Shown one piece after another: positions 33,722-42,335 of a stretch of 50,248 bases of DNA; position 1 is the first letter of the stretch, and each line of letters starts with the position of its first letter. Made by a program: the position numbers and the translations under genes. The notes beneath the pieces were generated by a model that made no database searches, was not told the DNA's origin, and was given only the letters and a program-made list of their open reading frames with translations. The DNA comes from Oscillospiraceae bacterium. Lineage in GTDB: Bacteria; Bacillota; Clostridia; Oscillospirales; Ruminococcaceae. The stretch lies in NCBI GenBank assembly GCA_017533485.1, contig JAFXIC010000028.1:1-50248 (forward strand). The letters are read 5' to 3'.

Positions 33722-34309
33722 ATGCTGAACGAAAAAGCGCGTGAAATCTATAAATATATCCGTTCGAGAATTGATGATGGGTATGCGCCGACAGTTCGAG
33801 AGATCTGTGCGGCACTCGGCATCCGCTCGACTTCTACCGCACATCGGTATATCAATCTGCTGGTAGAGGAAGGATATCTGGATAAGATGGATAACCAGAA
33901 TCGTGCCATCCGTCTGCATGGAAAAAGTGCAGTGAATGTGCCGCTGATCGGAACGGTTACCGCCGGTCAGCCGATAACGGCGATTGAGAATATCACGGAC
34001 TATCTGAGCTATGTACCGGACCGCCATTATTCGGGTGAATTGTTTGCGCTTCGGGTACGCGGCGAAAGTATGATCAATGCAGGGATTCTGGATGATGATA
34101 TCGTAGTTGTCGAACAGTGCGATGTTGCAGAAAACGGAGAAATTGTCGTAGTGCTCGTGGACGGCGAAGAAGCAACCGTCAAACGCTTTTATAAAGAAAA
34201 CGGCGGCTATCGTTTACAGCCCGAAAACGACACGATGGAACCTATTTTTGTACAGGAAGCAGCAATTCTTGGAAAGGTTGTTGCGTTAATCCGATATTTA
34301 GAATCATAA
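33722..34309 (+). CDS. lexA: SOS repressor LexA
   Basis: A 195-residue repressor. The N-terminal winged helix (1-65) has the YAPTVREICAALGIRSTSTAHRYI region. The self-cleavage site is Ala81-Gly82 (TVTAGQP), and the catalytic pair is Ser116 (RGESM) and Lys154 (ATVKRF). So it should be inactivated by RecA filaments after DNA damage. ATG 33722 follows GAAAGGATG. I see no clear LexA box directly upstream of it, since it is carried on murC read-through. Confidence 0.96.
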   Translation: MLNEKAREIYKYIRSRIDDGYAPTVREICAALGIRSTSTAHRYINLLVEEGYLDKMDNQNRAIRLHGKSAVNVPLIGTVTAGQPITAIENITDYLSYVPDRHYSGELFALRVRGESMINAGILDDDIVVVEQCDVAENGEIVVVLVDGEEATVKRFYKENGGYRLQPENDTMEPIFVQEAAILGKVVALIRYLES

Positions 34310-34327
34310 GAAAGAAAGGATAAAACA

Positions 34328-34810
34328 ATGCTGAACCGATTGAAAGTAGTACTTTGCGGAAAGGAATATGTGCTCCAGACCGAAGATGCACCGAGCTATG
34401 TCTATCAGCTCGCAAAGACGCTGGAGAAACGCATTTCGGATATTACGGAAGCGAATAAGCGTGTTTCCGTCCACTCCGCGGTTATGATGGTTGCACTCTC
34501 CACAATGGATGAGCTGACGAAAGCGAACAATAATATCGAGGTAATCCGTTCACAGGTCAAGGAATATGTGGATGAAGCCGGAAAAGTCCGCTTGGAGCGT
34601 GACGCAGTCATGCGTGAGGTAGATATGCTTCGTGCGAAGGTGGAGCAGCTCGAAAACCAGCTGAAGCTGAAAGAACTGAAAGACAGCTTTGATGAGGATA
34701 TTGCCGCTCAGAAATCAAAAAAGAATGCAGAGACCGAAAAAACTGCCGCAGCTTCTGCTGAACCGGAAGCGGAATCCGCGCATACCGATGCAGAAGAATC
34801 CGCAACCTGA
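34328..34810 (+). CDS. zapA: Cell division protein ZapA
   Basis: A 160-residue ZapA-family protein. The N-terminal globular part (1-65, KVVLCGKEYVLQTED, VHSAVMMVALSTMDELTKA) is followed by a long coiled coil (about 65-120) and an Ala/Glu-rich tail. ZapA crosslinks FtsZ filaments at the division site. The tail is longer than usual. The next gene begins inside its last 23 bases, an arrangement of zapA and a U32 protein that I recall as common in Clostridia. Confidence 0.88.
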   Translation: MLNRLKVVLCGKEYVLQTEDAPSYVYQLAKTLEKRISDITEANKRVSVHSAVMMVALSTMDELTKANNNIEVIRSQVKEYVDEAGKVRLERDAVMREVDMLRAKVEQLENQLKLKELKDSFDEDIAAQKSKKNAETEKTAAASAEPEAESAHTDAEESAT

Positions 34811-36887
34811 GCTGCTGGCACCCGCCGGCAGTATGGAATCGCTCCTTGCCGCAGTCCGCTGCGGTGCGGATGCGGTGTATGTCGGTGCTTCTCAGTTTTC
34901 TGCGCGTGCAAGTGCGGAGAATTTTGATGAAAAAACGCTAATGGAAGCCGCCGAAATCTGTCATCGTTCTAAGGTGAAGCTGTATCTTGCAGTGAATACC
35001 CTGCTGTTTGATGATGAATTTCCGGAGCTTGACGCATGGCTCGGACGGATTGCAGAAATCGGCGTAGATGCTTGTATTGTACAGGATCTCGGTGTTGCCG
35101 CATATATCAGGAAACGGCTGCCGACGATGCCGCTCCACGCTTCGACCCAGATGACAATTCATACAGTCGGAGATCTGGCGCAGGCGTCAGAATTCGGATT
35201 TGTCCGTGCAGTCGTCGCAAGAGAATTATCCTGTGAACAGATTGCAAGGCTTTGTGAAGCAGGTTCTGCGATGGGAATAGAAATCGAAGCGTTTGTGCAC
35301 GGCGCACATTGTATGTCGGTATCCGGACAGTGCTGGATGTCAGCGGGAATGGGCGGGAGAAGTGCAAACCGCGGCCGCTGTGCACAGCCATGCCGGCTGC
35401 CCTTTACCGCAGATACAGAAAATTCAGCTGCCTATGCCTTGTCGCTTCGGGATATGTGCCTTGCGGAGCATATCGGAAAGATTCGGGAAATTGGCGTAGC
35501 ATCGCTGAAAATCGAAGGACGTATGAAACGGCCGGAATATGTCGCGGCGGCGGTTACAGCATATCGTCGTGCACTTTCCGATGAACAGCCTGACCTGAAT
35601 GAATTACAGGCAGTCTTTTCCAGAAGCGGATTTACTGATGGATATTTTACAGGTATCCGGAACGAGATGTTCGGGATTCGCGCAAAGGAAGATGTGCTTG
35701 CGGCACAGGATGTTCTGAATGAACTGCGGATTCGCTATCAGAAACCGCGGAAATCAGCCATCCTTGAAGCCGTGTATACAGTTTTGCCGGAGCAACCGAG
35801 TCAGCTGACGGTGTCGGATGATGACGGACATCGTGTAACAGTCACCGGAACGATCCCCCAGACAGCAAGAACCCACCCCACTGATCTGGAACAATTGCAA
35901 AAGCAGTTTTATAAACTCGGAGATACGATATATGCCGCAGGAAAGGTTTCTGCGGTTTTGGACGGTACAACCATGCTGCCGGTTTCCGAACTGAATGCCA
36001 TGCGCAGAAAAGCGGTTGCAGCAATGGATGCGGCACGGATTGCGGATTATACACCAAAGCATACGCTTGGGGCGGAATGGAAGATACCGCGCGAGGGAAG
36101 CTTATCACCGAAAACACCGAAGATCCGTCTGCAAATCCGCTCGCTTTCCCAGCTCGACCGGATTGCTGATCTGGCGGACAGGATAGATGCGCTTTTATTG
36201 CCGTTATATCTTGTGCCTGCGTATGTAACGCATTCTTCTCTGATACCGGCTGAGCGGTGCATCATTGTACCGCCGCGCTTTATTCTTGATGAAACACAGG
36301 TTGCGCGTTTGCTCCGGTCTGCATATAATCTTGGATTTACGAGATTATCCTGTCAGCATATCGGAATGCTGGGAGTCGGAAAGAAGCTTGGGATGACGCT
36401 CCATGGCGGTCTCGGACTCCATATGACCAATTCCTATACGCGCCATGTGCTTGCAGAGTACGGTGTTGCAGATGCTATGATTTCGCCGGAGGTACCGTTG
36501 TCACGCGCGCGAAAAATGTCGGAAACGGGATGTAAGCTTTCCGCGCTGACATACGGAAAACTGCCGTTTATGCTGACAAGAAACTGTCCGGTTCGTTCAC
36601 AGATCGGGTGTAAAAATTGTCGGCACGCGCTGATTGACCGGAAAGGAAAGCCTTTGTATGTGGATTGTACGCGGTATGCGGAGAATCCGGATTATGCAGA
36701 GCTTTTTAATGCGCTTCCGATATGGCAGGCGGATAAAAAAGAGCTGTATGAATTTGCTGATTATTCGATTTTATATATGACCGATGAAAATGCAGAACGT
36801 GTGCGGGAGATCTTGGAATCCTATACGGATGAAACACTGCTTTCCCCGCCCGAACAGTTTTCACGCGGACTGCATCTGATTCGATAA
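34788..36887 (+). CDS. U32 peptidase-family protein with DUF3656 domain
   Basis: A 699-residue protein. The N-terminal U32 domain (5-330) has PELLAPAGSMESLLAAVRCGADAVYVG, the HASTQMTIH segment and the hallmark VHGAHCMSVSGQCWMS, with GRCAQPCR cysteines near 193-200. A DUF3656 region lies in the middle (about 360-450). The C-terminal domain has GCKNCRHAL. Family members RlhA and TrhP hydroxylate cytidine or uridine in rRNA or tRNA with help of prephenate-derived cofactors; protease activity is doubtful. Start ATG 34788 is chosen for alignment with the conserved N-terminus; the ribosome site is weak, so coupling to zapA is likely. Confidence 0.88.
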   Translation: MQKNPQPELLAPAGSMESLLAAVRCGADAVYVGASQFSARASAENFDEKTLMEAAEICHRSKVKLYLAVNTLLFDDEFPELDAWLGRIAEIGVDACIVQDLGVAAYIRKRLPTMPLHASTQMTIHTVGDLAQASEFGFVRAVVARELSCEQIARLCEAGSAMGIEIEAFVHGAHCMSVSGQCWMSAGMGGRSANRGRCAQPCRLPFTADTENSAAYALSLRDMCLAEHIGKIREIGVASLKIEGRMKRPEYVAAAVTAYRRALSDEQPDLNELQAVFSRSGFTDGYFTGIRNEMFGIRAKEDVLAAQDVLNELRIRYQKPRKSAILEAVYTVLPEQPSQLTVSDDDGHRVTVTGTIPQTARTHPTDLEQLQKQFYKLGDTIYAAGKVSAVLDGTTMLPVSELNAMRRKAVAAMDAARIADYTPKHTLGAEWKIPREGSLSPKTPKIRLQIRSLSQLDRIADLADRIDALLLPLYLVPAYVTHSSLIPAERCIIVPPRFILDETQVARLLRSAYNLGFTRLSCQHIGMLGVGKKLGMTLHGGLGLHMTNSYTRHVLAEYGVADAMISPEVPLSRARKMSETGCKLSALTYGKLPFMLTRNCPVRSQIGCKNCRHALIDRKGKPLYVDCTRYAENPDYAELFNALPIWQADKKELYEFADYSILYMTDENAERVREILESYTDETLLSPPEQFSRGLHLIR

Positions 36888-36900
36888 CAATGAGGAAACT

Positions 36901-37338
36901 ATGATACTGAACTTTCAAAAAATACGAGATCAGGCGATTGTGCCGGAACGAGCGACTGTCGGGAGCGCAGGACTGGATTTATGTGCCTGTCTGGATGCGC
37001 CGGTGACAATTCTGCCTGGAAAAATCGCGATGATTCCGACCGGACTTTCCTGTGCGCCGTCGGAATCGGATGTTGCGCTGATGATTTATGCACGTTCGGG
37101 ACTGGCTTGTAAGTACGGAATCGGACTTGCCAACGGAGTTGGCGTGGTAGATGCGGATTATCGCGGAGAAATCTGTGTCGCACTCATCAACCAGAGCGCA
37201 TCGGAATTTACCGTAACCGATGGGATGCGGATTGCACAGCTGGTTGTGATGCCGATTCTGTGTCCGACGATCAGCCTTGTTTCAGAGCTTCCGGATACAG
37301 AGCGCGGAAGCGGCGGATTTGGTTCAACAGGACTTTGA
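36901..37338 (+). CDS. dut: dUTP diphosphatase
   Basis: A 145-residue trimeric dUTPase that removes dUTP and supplies dUMP for thymidylate synthesis. The five motifs are present: AGLDLCA (I), ARSGLA (II), GVGVVDADYRGEI (III), RIAQLVV (IV) and RGSGGFGSTG (V). GAGG lies just before the start. Confidence 0.96.
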   Translation: MILNFQKIRDQAIVPERATVGSAGLDLCACLDAPVTILPGKIAMIPTGLSCAPSESDVALMIYARSGLACKYGIGLANGVGVVDADYRGEICVALINQSASEFTVTDGMRIAQLVVMPILCPTISLVSELPDTERGSGGFGSTGL

Positions 37339-37388
37339 AGCCTGATACCATAGAAACGGAATAAACAAAAGAAAGGAAGTTTTCATTC

Positions 37389-37655
37389 ATGAAGTACAAA
37401 ATTATCCTGTTTTTTATGATTGCGTTTGCGGCAGCATTCGGTGCATTTATCGGAGAATATTTTTCCGGCTCCCAGTATGCTTTTATTGCATTTCTCGGGA
37501 AGAGTGCAGAATTCGGATTTGAGCAGATTGACTTGAATCTGATCTTCTTTAAGATGCAGCTCTCGCTGAATTTCAGCATTTATGTGATTCAGGCAATCTT
37601 CCTGTTTCTGGCACTCCTTGTGACACCGAAGATTGACGCGATGATAAAGGTATAA
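37389..37655 (+). CDS. DUF4321 small membrane protein
   Basis: An 88-residue protein with two hydrophobic segments (about 4-24 and 60-80). Between them lie GAFIGEYF and the QIDLNLIFFKMQLSLNFS stretch that matches the DUF4321 pattern. The function is unknown. GAAAGGAAG lies upstream; a gap of 50 bases separates it from dut. Confidence 0.8.
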   Translation: MKYKIILFFMIAFAAAFGAFIGEYFSGSQYAFIAFLGKSAEFGFEQIDLNLIFFKMQLSLNFSIYVIQAIFLFLALLVTPKIDAMIKV

Positions 37656-37686
37656 GGATATCTGAATTGAAAAGGATGTGGTAAAA

Positions 37687-37896
37687 ATGAAAAAACTGAA
37701 GATTACCGGAATGCGCTGTATGCACTGTGTACAGGCAGTCAGGGATGTTCTGGCGGAAGCCGGTGCATCCGCAATCGACATTTCGCTGGAAGACGGTACC
37801 GCGATCTGTGATACAGAGCTTTCGGAAGATGCACTCGCAGAGCTTCTTGCGGAAGAGGGATTTACGCTGACAGCATATGAGGAAATTTCGGCTTAA
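37687..37896 (+). CDS. Small heavy-metal-associated (HMA) domain protein
   Basis: A 69-residue single HMA domain, like copper chaperone CopZ. The metal site is GMRCMHC with Cys11 and Cys14, and the beta-alpha-beta-beta-alpha-beta fold follows (SAIDISLEDGTAIC, ALAELLAEEGF). It probably binds Cu(I) or another soft metal, but no copper ATPase or regulator lies nearby. I prefer ATG 37687, with AAAAGGATG upstream, to the GTG 9 bases earlier. Confidence 0.85.
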   Translation: MKKLKITGMRCMHCVQAVRDVLAEAGASAIDISLEDGTAICDTELSEDALAELLAEEGFTLTAYEEISA

Positions 37897-37910
37897 ACTG
37901 CATATTGGAT

Positions 37911-37940
37911 GCATGAAATAAACGGCATCTGGTCATACTA
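37911..37940 (+). promoter_or_regulatory. Dual sigma-F / sigma-G promoter of sigG
   Basis: GCATG (37911-37915) with CATACTA (37934-37940) at 18-base spacing fits the sigma-G consensus gHATR/CATNMTA at every fixed position. The same -35 with GGTCATACT (37931-37939) at 15-base spacing fits the sigma-F pattern GYWTA/GGNNANANT with one mismatch. It lies 30 bases before the sigG start. Confidence 0.75.
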
Positions 37941-37969
37941 GCCTTATTCTCAGGAAATGGGGCGATTGT

Positions 37970-38743
37970 ATGGGATACCAGAAGGTAGTCATTTCAGGCA
38001 TTGATACGGCAAAGCTGGAGGTCTTGAAAGAGAGCGAGAAGATGGCGCTTCTTCGGGAATACCAGGATACCGGCAGCAAAGCGGCGCGTGACCGGCTGAT
38101 TCAGGGGAATCTGCGGCTTGTGCTTTCGGTGATCCAGCGTTTTTCGGGACGCGGCGAAGATATGGATGACCTGTTTCAGATCGGCGTGATCGGACTGATG
38201 AAAGCGATCCAGAACTTTGATTTATCGAAGGAAGTGCGTTTTTCAACCTATTGCGTGCCGATGATTTCGGGAGAACTTCGGCGCTATCTTCGGGATTATC
38301 ATACCGTAAAGGTCAGCCGTTCTCAGCGTGATCTGGCATATAAGGCAATGCAGGCGAAAGAACAGCTGACAGCAGAAAACGGCAAAGAACCGAATGTCGG
38401 AGAGATCGCGGAACGGATCGGCGAGGCGCGTGCAGATGTTGTACTCGCGCTCGAAAGTATTACCGCACCGGTATCCTTATTTGAGCCGCTTTATTCGGAT
38501 TCGGGAGATACGCTGTATCTGATGGATCAGATCAGTGATCCGAATACGGATGAATCGTGGATGCATGAGATGGCGATTCGGGATGCAATCCGAAAGCTGA
38601 CGAGTCGGGAACAGAATATCCTGAACCGGCGGTTTTTACAGGGAAAAACGCAGGTTGAAGTTGCAGGAGAAATCGGTATTTCACAAGCTCAGGTCTCACG
38701 CCTGGAAAAGGGTGCGATCGCGAAAATCAAGGCAGAATTATAA
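37970..38743 (+). CDS. sigG: Late forespore sigma factor SigG
   Basis: A 257-residue sigma factor. The N-terminal GIDTAKLEVLKESE and the region-2 core NLRLVLSVIQRFSGRGEDMDDLFQIG, plus ISGELRRYLRDYHTVKVSRSQRDLAYKA, closely match Bacillus SigG. The C-terminal region 4 helix-turn-helix is GKTQVEVAGEIGISQAQVSRLEK. It directs late gene expression in the forespore. The promoter fits both sigma-F and sigma-G, so induction by F and then autoactivation by G is expected. Confidence 0.95.
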   Translation: MGYQKVVISGIDTAKLEVLKESEKMALLREYQDTGSKAARDRLIQGNLRLVLSVIQRFSGRGEDMDDLFQIGVIGLMKAIQNFDLSKEVRFSTYCVPMISGELRRYLRDYHTVKVSRSQRDLAYKAMQAKEQLTAENGKEPNVGEIAERIGEARADVVLALESITAPVSLFEPLYSDSGDTLYLMDQISDPNTDESWMHEMAIRDAIRKLTSREQNILNRRFLQGKTQVEVAGEIGISQAQVSRLEKGAIAKIKAEL

Positions 38744-38761
38744 ATAAGATCGGAATGACAG

Positions 38762-38801
38762 CACCGCACAAAGCAGACAGAAGGCTTTGTGCGGTGATCC
38801 T
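38762..38801 (+). terminator. Terminator of sigG
   Basis: A perfect 13-bp stem CACCGCACAAAGC (38762-38774) with GCTTTGTGCGGTG (38784-38796), then ATCCTTTT. Confidence 0.82.
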
Positions 38802-38814
38802 TTTCAAAAAAGAC

Positions 38815-38843
38815 TTTACTTTTTTCTGAAAATATGGTATGAT
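38815..38843 (+). promoter_or_regulatory. Promoter of alr
   Basis: TTTACT (38815-38820), 17 bases, TATGAT (38838-38843). It is the only clear promoter before the alr-ung-metF-metH-dtd run, so these may form one transcription unit. Confidence 0.72.
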
Positions 38844-38879
38844 AGAATGGAATATTTTGAGAAAGGACCCTGACCTGAT

Positions 38880-40100
38880 ATGCAAGGTATCCGTAAGCGG
38901 ACTTGGGCAGAAATCAATCTGGACAATGCCGCATGGAATTATCAACTCATTCGAAAGCATACAAGCGCAGATGCAAAAATATGCTGTGTGATTAAAGCGA
39001 ATGCATATGGGCATAATGCGATCCGACTGGCTTCGCTTTATGCGTCCCTCGGCGCAGATTATCTGGCGGTTTCCAATTTAGAGGAAGCGGTACAGCTTCG
39101 GGAAGCCGATATGAAGCTGCCGATCCTGATACTTGGATATACACCGCCGGAATGTGCGGATCTGCTCGCAAAACATCAGATTGCCCAGTGTGTTTATTCA
39201 CGTACCTACGGGGAAGCACTTTCACAGGCTGCCATGTCGGCAGGTGTGTCGGTGCGAATCCACCTGAAAATAGATACAGGAATGGGACGAATCGGCTTCC
39301 AGCATCTGAAAAACCGTTCGGAGCTTTCGGATGCATTGGCGGTATGTCACCTGCCCTGTTTACAGCCCGAAGGGATCTTTACCCATTTTGCTTCTGCGGA
39401 TGAAGGGGTGGACGGGGAATCCTATACGCGTGCACAATTTGCTGCGTTCCAGGAGGCAATCGCCTATCTGGAATCCTGCGGTATCACGTTCTCACTCCGC
39501 CATTGTGCCAATAGTGCGGCGATTTTCGATTATCCGGAATGTCATCTGGATATGGTGCGTGCGGGTATCGTGCTGTATGGCTTATGTCCGTCACAGGAGG
39601 TACGGAATCTGCCGGAACTTCGGCCTGTGATGAAATTGAAGAGCGTGATTTCACATATCAAGAAGATTTCAGCCGGCGATAGTATCAGCTATGGGCATAC
39701 CTATACAGCGGATTCCGAACGGCTGGTTGCAACCGTACCGATTGGCTATGCAGATGGATTCTGGCGGCTGAATTCGGGCGGATGTCAGATGTTGATCCGC
39801 GACAGACTGTTTCCGCTGATCGGGAGAGTCTGTATGGACCAGCTGATGCTTGATGTCACGGGCGCGAACGATCTGGCGGTCGGGGATATCGTAACAATTT
39901 TCGGCGATGCAAAGGGAAGATGCTCCGCGGATCTGATTGCCGCACATACCGGAACCATCAATTATGAGGTGGTATGTGCCGTTGGTGAGCGTGTTCCGCG
40001 ATTTTTCCTGAAGTCAGGAGAAGCGATCGGATTATCGGATAATCTGCTTCAGGAAACCTGTGAACCAATCTCATCGGATGCCCGAACACAAATGAGGTGA
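38880..40100 (+). CDS. alr: Alanine racemase
   Basis: A 406-residue PLP enzyme that makes D-alanine for peptidoglycan. PLP-binding Lys39 is in VIKANAYGHN; the second catalytic residue, Tyr near 270, is in SISYGHTYTA. Further motifs are KIDTGMGRIGF, DMVRAGIVLYGL and IGRVCMDQLM. The length is a little above average because of a C-terminal extension of about 30 residues. GAAAGGA lies about 13 bases upstream. Confidence 0.96.
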   Translation: MQGIRKRTWAEINLDNAAWNYQLIRKHTSADAKICCVIKANAYGHNAIRLASLYASLGADYLAVSNLEEAVQLREADMKLPILILGYTPPECADLLAKHQIAQCVYSRTYGEALSQAAMSAGVSVRIHLKIDTGMGRIGFQHLKNRSELSDALAVCHLPCLQPEGIFTHFASADEGVDGESYTRAQFAAFQEAIAYLESCGITFSLRHCANSAAIFDYPECHLDMVRAGIVLYGLCPSQEVRNLPELRPVMKLKSVISHIKKISAGDSISYGHTYTADSERLVATVPIGYADGFWRLNSGGCQMLIRDRLFPLIGRVCMDQLMLDVTGANDLAVGDIVTIFGDAKGRCSADLIAAHTGTINYEVVCAVGERVPRFFLKSGEAIGLSDNLLQETCEPISSDARTQMR

Positions 40101-40103
40101 AGT

Positions 40104-40778
40104 ATGGTACATATAGGAAATGACTGGGATGCGCTGCTGGCACCGCAGTTTCAATCGGATGCCTACCGGCAGCTTCGGCAGTTTCTGATTCAGGAATACC
40201 GTACAAAAAAAATCTATCCGGATATGTATGATATTTTTAACGCATTGAAGCTGACTGCATATCAGGATGTGAAGTGTGTAATTCTGGGTCAGGACCCGTA
40301 TCACGGCGAAGGTCAGGCGCATGGGCTGAGTTTTTCGGTGCGGAAGGGAATCCAGCCGCCGCCGTCACTGGTGAATATATTCAAGGAAATTTATGATGAT
40401 CTGGGTATTGACAATCGCGGAACGCACGGCGAATTGACCGCATGGGCAAAGCAGGGGGTTCTGCTCTTGAATGCCGCACTGACGGTGCGTGCCGGTCAGG
40501 CAAACAGTCATCGCGGCATGGGCTGGGAACAGGTAACCGATTCGATTATCAGCCTCCTGAATCAGCGTGCACAGCCGGTTGTCTTTATCCTCTGGGGCGG
40601 AAATGCACGCGCCAAAGCGTCTTTGATTACCGCACCGCAGCACTTGATTTTACAGTGTCCGCATCCGAGTCCGCTTTCCGCGTACCACGGATTTTTCGGC
40701 TGTAAGCATTTTTCGAAAACGAATGCATTCTTGCAGCAAAACAATATGACGCCGATTGACTGGCGGATTGAAGAATAA
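40104..40778 (+). CDS. ung: Uracil-DNA glycosylase, family 1
   Basis: A 224-residue repair enzyme that removes uracil from DNA. The catalytic water-activating Asp is in VILGQDPYHGEGQAHGL. The minor-groove loop is HPSPLSAYHGFFGCKHF with the catalytic His, and the LLLNAALTVRAGQANSH motif is also present. GAGGTG lies 5 bases before the start, just after alr. Confidence 0.97.
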   Translation: MVHIGNDWDALLAPQFQSDAYRQLRQFLIQEYRTKKIYPDMYDIFNALKLTAYQDVKCVILGQDPYHGEGQAHGLSFSVRKGIQPPPSLVNIFKEIYDDLGIDNRGTHGELTAWAKQGVLLLNAALTVRAGQANSHRGMGWEQVTDSIISLLNQRAQPVVFILWGGNARAKASLITAPQHLILQCPHPSPLSAYHGFFGCKHFSKTNAFLQQNNMTPIDWRIEE

Positions 40779-40793
40779 GAGCGAGGTGTCCAA

Positions 40794-41657
40794 ATGAAAG
40801 TAAGATCGTTATTTGATGAAAAGCGAGTGATATCGTTTGAAGTATTCCCCCCGAAGCCGACGACACCGATTACAAGAATCTATGAGACTCTGGATGCACT
40901 GGAGGATCTGCGGCCGGATTTTATCAGTGTGACGTACGGTGCAGGCGGATCGACGCCCGGCGCATCGACCGCAGAAATCTGTGAAACGATTCAGAAAAAG
41001 CACGGCATTCATTCGATCGCACATCTGCCGTGTATCAATGAAACGAAAGAAAGCGTGCTGGCGAAGCTGACGGAATTCCGCGCACGCGGGATTGATAATA
41101 TTCTGGCGCTTCGCGGAGACAGAAATCCGGATCTGGAGCCGAAAACTGATTTCAAGTATGCGGCGGATCTGGTGGAATTCATCTGTGAATATGGAGATTT
41201 TGATATCTGCGGCGCGTGTTATCCGGAGGGACATCCTGAATCGGAGAGTCTTGCGGAGGATGTACGGCATCTCAAGGATAAGGTAGATGCCGGCGTATCG
41301 CACCTGATTTCACAGCTTTTCTTCCGGAATCGTGATTTTTATCGGTTTCTGGAGATGGCACAGGCGGCAGGCATTCAGGTTCCGATCGAAGCCGGAATTA
41401 TGCCGATTACGAATAAAAAGTCGATTGAGCGAATGGTATCGCTTTGCGGCGCAAGCATACCGCCGCGGCTTGCGAAACTGATGGCACGCTATTCTGATGA
41501 TCCGCAGTCATTGAAAGCGGCGTGTCTGGAATATTCGATTGAACAGATTATAGATTTACTGGAGCACGGCGTCAGCGGAATTCATATCTATACGATGAAT
41601 AATGACGATGTTGCACGGTATATCACGGAAGCAGTACGGGATTGTGTGAAAATATGA
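40794..41657 (+). CDS. metF: 5,10-methylenetetrahydrofolate reductase
   Basis: A 287-residue FAD enzyme that makes 5-methyltetrahydrofolate, the methyl donor for the MetH encoded two genes on. Family motifs include the start ISFEVFPPKPTTP, SVTYGAGGS, ALRGDRNPD, CYPEGHPES and the QLFFRN segment. Its stop overlaps the next start (ATGA). So the operon provides methyl donor, methyltransferase and reactivation together. Confidence 0.95.
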   Translation: MKVRSLFDEKRVISFEVFPPKPTTPITRIYETLDALEDLRPDFISVTYGAGGSTPGASTAEICETIQKKHGIHSIAHLPCINETKESVLAKLTEFRARGIDNILALRGDRNPDLEPKTDFKYAADLVEFICEYGDFDICGACYPEGHPESESLAEDVRHLKDKVDAGVSHLISQLFFRNRDFYRFLEMAQAAGIQVPIEAGIMPITNKKSIERMVSLCGASIPPRLAKLMARYSDDPQSLKAACLEYSIEQIIDLLEHGVSGIHIYTMNNDDVARYITEAVRDCVKI

Positions 41658-42313
41658 TGCAGACACAGGATTTTAACCGCGCATCTCTTTTGCGCGGACT
41701 GGGAGTTGCGCCGTCGGATGCGATGCTGTCGCGGACGATGGGCGAGATGATTACAACACTATGCAAGGTGGCGTGTCCGCGAACGATCTGGCGGATTTAT
41801 CCGATCAATCGGGACAGAGGATTATGTCTGGGGGATGTGCCGCTGCTGGGGCGTGATATTGCGCTGCACCTGACGGGGTGTACGGAAGCCGCGGTACTTG
41901 CAGTAACATTGTCTTCGTCCGTGGATACGATTATCCGCAGATTTCAGGCGACAGATATGACAAAAGCACTGTTTCTGGACGCGATTGCGGCGGAAGCCTG
42001 TGAGCATTTGTGTCATGATGTCGAGAAGCAGGTGCGAGCACGAACGGCGAAAGTATATATGACCGCGAGATTCAGCGCGGGGTACGGTGATTTTCCGCTC
42101 TCCACACAGGCAGGATTGCTGCGGCTGCTGGACGCACAGCGAAAAATCGGGCTGACTGTGACACAGAATCAACTTTTGCTTCCGATGAAATCTGTAACAG
42201 CGATTATCGGATTGTCGAATACACCGGTACAGGATGCGCGGAAATATGTCTGCGGCGTGAATTGTATCGGCTGTCCGCGGTATGATACGTGCCGAAGCCG
42301 AATCTCACGCTAA
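41654..42313 (+). CDS. Stand-alone methionine synthase reactivation-domain protein
   Basis: A 219-residue protein resembling the C-terminal activation domain of MetH. The AdoMet/cobalamin signature is FSAGYGDFPLS (near 143-153), and LLLPMKSVTAIIGLS follows. A C-terminal Cys cluster (CGVNCIGCPRYDTC) may bind a metal or iron-sulfur cluster, an addition often seen in these stand-alone forms. It should support reductive remethylation of inactive cobalamin on the MetH encoded 22 bases downstream, which lacks this domain. The start is coupled to the metF stop; ATG 41657 is possible too. Confidence 0.9.
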   Translation: MMQTQDFNRASLLRGLGVAPSDAMLSRTMGEMITTLCKVACPRTIWRIYPINRDRGLCLGDVPLLGRDIALHLTGCTEAAVLAVTLSSSVDTIIRRFQATDMTKALFLDAIAAEACEHLCHDVEKQVRARTAKVYMTARFSAGYGDFPLSTQAGLLRLLDAQRKIGLTVTQNQLLLPMKSVTAIIGLSNTPVQDARKYVCGVNCIGCPRYDTCRSRISR

Positions 42314-42335
42314 GAAAAGAAGAGGGATCCAAATA

